Shown: positions 62,384 to 64,000 of the stretch, one piece after another | Layout of the letters: each line of letters begins with the position of its first letter | How positions within the stretch are numbered: position 1 is the stretch's first letter | NCBI RefSeq assembly: GCF_900107435.1 | Contig: NZ_FNPZ01000001.1 | Span: 1,088,960-1,152,959, forward strand | Direction: 5' to 3' | Source of the DNA: Herbiconiux ginsengi | GTDB taxonomy: Bacteria; Actinomycetota; Actinomycetes; Actinomycetales; Microbacteriaceae | DNA: 64,000 nt | The notes under the pieces: generated by a model | The model's input: only the letters and a program-made list of their open reading frames with translations | Database searches by the model: none | What the model was told of the DNA's origin: nothing | Program-made: the position numbers and the translations under genes

Positions 62384-62541
62384 TGGTCTACCGTCACATC
62401 CTGAACCGGCGCGGTCAAATCGTCGATCCACGGGAAGACCCAGAATGCCAGCACCGCGAGCACGATGGCGGCCAGCACCACGAGGATGAGGATGCGCACC
62501 CACACCGGGCCGGGCAGGATGCGCCAGAGAGCTGCGTACAT
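62380..62541 (-). CDS. small single-pass membrane protein
   Basis: 53 aa: a short cytosolic start MYAALWRILPGPVWVRI, one strong membrane helix (LILVVLAAIVLAVLAFWVF, about residues 18-36) and an acidic tail ending in DVTVDQ. The stop TGA overlaps the trpG-like start (ATGA), and the start lies three bases after the sortase stop, so it is the middle gene of a sortase/small-protein/amidotransferase operon. No family is recognised; a small partner of the sortase or an unrelated membrane peptide are both possible. Confidence 0.65.
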   Translation of the reverse strand: MYAALWRILPGPVWVRILILVVLAAIVLAVLAFWVFPWIDDLTAPVQDVTVDQ

Positions 62542-62544
62542 GGT

Positions 62545-63357
62545 CTAGGCCCCCACGATTCCGGCGATCTCGGCGGGCGCTCCCGCCGAGCGCGGCTGCC
62601 AGTCGGTCAGCACGCCATAGGCGATGATGCGCTCCGATGCGATGTAGAGCGGGTTGCAGCTGGTCAGCGTGATCAGTCGATCGGTCGGTGTCGCGCCCTC
62701 GACCTGCGGCACGGGGTCGATCACTCCGACGCCGTAGGGTGTCACGTATTCGAGGCTGCGGAAGGTGTAGGTGTACCAGCCGTCTTGCGTCTCGACGTAG
62801 ATCGGGTCGCCCACCTGGAGCTCGTTGATCTTCAGGAACGGGCTGCCCCAGCCGTCGCGGTGCGCGGCCACCGCGAAGTTGCCCACGGCTCCGGGCATCT
62901 GCGTGCCCGGATAGTGCCCGGCGCCGCCGTTGTTGAGCACGGAACGCGGATCGACGCCTTCGGCGATGGTCTTCTTGAAATCGGCGCCGAAGCGCGGCAC
63001 GTACATCACCGCGAACTGCTCGGTCGTCGCGGGCGCGGCGAGAACCGGGGGCTCGCCGTACCGGAAGGTCGCGGCGTCGGCCGCGGGGCTCGTGGTCGGG
63101 GAAGGGGTCGCGGAGTTCGACCCGTCGCCCGCCCAGGTCTGCGAGAGGTTGTTCGCGTCGGAGGCCTGCTGGTTGTTGAGCATGATGCCGTTGATCGAGA
63201 ACTGCCAGCCGAGAAAGAGGAGCACGAGGACACCGGCCGTGATGAGCAGTTCTCCGGCGATTCCGACCACCCGGGAGAAGACGCTGCGCTTCTGCTTCCG
63301 GGGGCGCCGGAGGGGCGGTTCGTCACCGTCGGGCGCCGAGTCGGGGAGCTCACTCAT
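62545..63357 (-). CDS. class E sortase
   Basis: 270 aa from ATG 63357; the longer frame upstream is unsupported. A basic, polar N-terminus and one membrane helix (about residues 33-55) are followed by a Ser/Pro/Thr linker and the sortase beta-barrel with AVAAHRDGWG (catalytic His), TLTSCNPLY (Cys234) and SERIIAYG (Arg243). The TLTSCNP block and overall layout are those of class E sortases, which join LAxTG proteins to peptidoglycan. A candidate substrate is the LASTG protein at 45.4-46.5 kb. First gene of the operon with the 53-aa protein and the amidotransferase; divergent from crgA. Confidence 0.9.
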   Translation of the reverse strand: MSELPDSAPDGDEPPLRRPRKQKRSVFSRVVGIAGELLITAGVLVLLFLGWQFSINGIMLNNQQASDANNLSQTWAGDGSNSATPSPTTSPAADAATFRYGEPPVLAAPATTEQFAVMYVPRFGADFKKTIAEGVDPRSVLNNGGAGHYPGTQMPGAVGNFAVAAHRDGWGSPFLKINELQVGDPIYVETQDGWYTYTFRSLEYVTPYGVGVIDPVPQVEGATPTDRLITLTSCNPLYIASERIIAYGVLTDWQPRSAGAPAEIAGIVGA

Positions 63358-63447
63358 AGCGACAATCCTAAGAGGCGGAAGCTGTGCTGCGACCCCGAGT
63401 GCGTCGACCTGTGGAAAACCGGTGGAGAACGCCCGATGAAAGCCCGT

Positions 63448-63453
63448 TAGAAT
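63448..63453 (+). promoter_or_regulatory. -10 box of a leaderless promoter (crgA)
   Basis: TAGAAT, seven bases before ATG 63461. Confidence 0.6.
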
Positions 63454-63460
63454 CGTCGGC

Positions 63461-63730
63461 ATGGCCCGAGACAAAGCACCCACGAAGGACGTCACCCGCC
63501 GCTCGAGAGACGTTCAGCGCTCCTCCGGCGACGAGTCCTCCGCGAAGACCCCGAATCCGGTGTGGTTCAAGCCGGTGATGTTCGGGTTCATGATCGTGGG
63601 TCTGCTCTGGATCATCGTGTTCTACGTCAGCCAGGGCGTCTTCCCGGTTCCCGCGCTCGGCAGCTGGAACATCCTCGTCGGCTTCGGCATCGCCTTCATC
63701 GGCTTCATCATGACCACACGGTGGCGCTAG
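63461..63730 (+). CDS. crgA: cell division protein CrgA
   Basis: 89 aa, two membrane helices (about residues 40-60 and 69-85) joined by a short loop (SQGVFPVPALGSWN), with a charged cytosolic N-terminus. The NPVWFKPVMFGFMIVGLLWII block is typical of CrgA. It is a divisome scaffold that recruits FtsI and PBPs and links septation to growth. Leaderless TAGAAT-N7-ATG promoter. Next to a rhomboid-like gene and close to pknB, as in other Actinobacteria. Confidence 0.93.
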   Translation: MARDKAPTKDVTRRSRDVQRSSGDESSAKTPNPVWFKPVMFGFMIVGLLWIIVFYVSQGVFPVPALGSWNILVGFGIAFIGFIMTTRWR

Positions 63731-63750
63731 AAAACACACCTCGAACACGC

Positions 63751-63770
63751 TAATTACATTGATGTAATTA
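63751..63770. promoter_or_regulatory. 20-bp AT-rich perfect palindrome
   Basis: TAATTACAT-TG-ATGTAATTA, perfect arms of nine bases. Placed between crgA and the rhomboid-like gene, next to DnaA boxes. Likely a protein-binding site; the protein is unknown. Confidence 0.55.
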
Positions 63771-63786
63771 TCCCCAATGTGGAAAC

Positions 63787-63827
63787 AGCTGTGGATAAGT
63801 CCACAGCTGTGGATAACTCTGTGGATT
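63787..63827. promoter_or_regulatory. DnaA-box cluster
   Basis: TGTGGATAA, the inverse of the DnaA consensus TTATCCACA, occurs at 63790-63798 and 63808-63816, with a partial TGTGGATT at 63820-63827. AGCTGTGGA and its inverse (63787-63795 and 63800-63808) also form a short hairpin. AT-rich DNA precedes it. Confidence 0.65.
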
Positions 63828-63885
63828 CGGGGGATGACGTGCCGTCGGCCGCACGGATCCGTCCGGCCTGAGCGTCGACGAACCG

Positions 63886-64000
63886 TCAGACCAGAGCTTT
63901 GGCGACCGTGATGCCCACCAGCGCCACCGCGAGTGCAGCGAGCAGCAGGATCTGCACGTTCCGCATCCGGATCGGCCGCGTGCGCACGAAGATCAGCGCG
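63886..64000 (-). CDS. rhomboid-like membrane protein, 3' part
   Basis: Only the last 37 codons are inside the window; the gene continues past the right edge. They read ALIFVRTRPIRMRNVQIL followed by a hydrophobic helix (LLLAALAVALVGITVAKALV) and stop. Rhomboid intramembrane serine proteases often end in a last helix of this kind, and the gene next to crgA in Actinobacteria is commonly a rhomboid protease; the call rests mainly on this neighbourhood. Catalytic residues are outside the window. Confidence 0.5.
   Translation of the reverse strand, partial: ALIFVRTRPIRMRNVQILLLAALAVALVGITVAKALV

Noticed and set aside
63751-63827. Chromosomal replication origin
   Set aside because: dnaA and dnaN are not in the window and only two full DnaA boxes are present; called a DnaA-box cluster instead.

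Overview
The window is chromosomal DNA from a high-GC actinobacterium. The markers are the mismatch endonuclease NucS, the coproporphyrin-dependent haem pathway, CrgA, a PknA/PknB/PstP/FhaA/FhaB signalling block next to rodA and pbpA, and a class E sortase. Gene content and the frequent TAnnnT-N6/7-start promoters fit Micrococcales, probably Microbacteriaceae; the family is an inference. The rodA-pbpA-pknA-pknB-trpG-crgA-rhomboid order at the right end is the block that usually lies a few kb from dnaA/oriC in Actinobacteria.

Layout. 1-10.9 kb: the 3' end of a CrtI-like flavin oxidoreductase, a ThuA/Gfo-Idh-MocA pair, a siderophore-interacting protein, a thioesterase, the tRNA hydroxylase TrhO, a PEP-mutase-family enzyme, an LssY-domain membrane protein, a two-gene ABC exporter and an AcuI/YhdH-type reductase. 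11-25.7 kb: haem biosynthesis (hemB-hemL; hemE-cgoX; chdC-cpfC-hemC-hemD; divergent hemA), interrupted by a TetR/MFS pair, an SOS-box-controlled alkB and a trio of small envelope proteins. 26-45 kb: accessory housekeeping genes (Nudix, Na+/H+ antiporter, class-V aminotransferase/LysR pair, M13 peptidase, MalK-type ATPase, MATE and MFS transporters, LacI regulator with twin operators, nucS, ArsB/NhaD-type permease, HAD phosphatase). 45-47.9 kb: an LAxTG surface protein and a helical membrane protein. 47.9-50.3 kb: a visibly AT-richer patch with a WYL-like small protein coupled to a membrane-anchored dCTP-deaminase-fold protein, a DUF1653 protein and a MerR regulator. 52.2 kb: tRNA-Leu(CAG). 52.5-61.7 kb: fhaA-fhaB-pstP-rodA-pbpA-pknA-pknB. 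61.7-64 kb: the convergent sortase/53-aa protein/trpG-like operon, crgA, a DnaA-box cluster and the 3' end of a rhomboid-like gene.

How genes work together. HemA, HemL, HemB, HemC, HemD, HemE, CgoX, CpfC and ChdC would take glutamyl-tRNA to haem b with no visible gap. The kinase block would sense muropeptides (PASTA domains), phosphorylate FHA partners, be reversed by PstP and control the RodA/PbpA elongation machinery; CrgA acts in division. Sortase E and the LAxTG protein form a plausible enzyme/substrate pair.

The most interesting locus is 48.1-49.35 kb. It encodes a dCTP-deaminase fold in which two conserved acidic residues read as amides (Asp to Asn, Glu to Gln) while the RSS-x-ARLGL substrate loop is kept. 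It is fused to two membrane helices and is translationally coupled to a WYL-like protein. It looks like a nucleotide sensor or effector rather than a plain deaminase.
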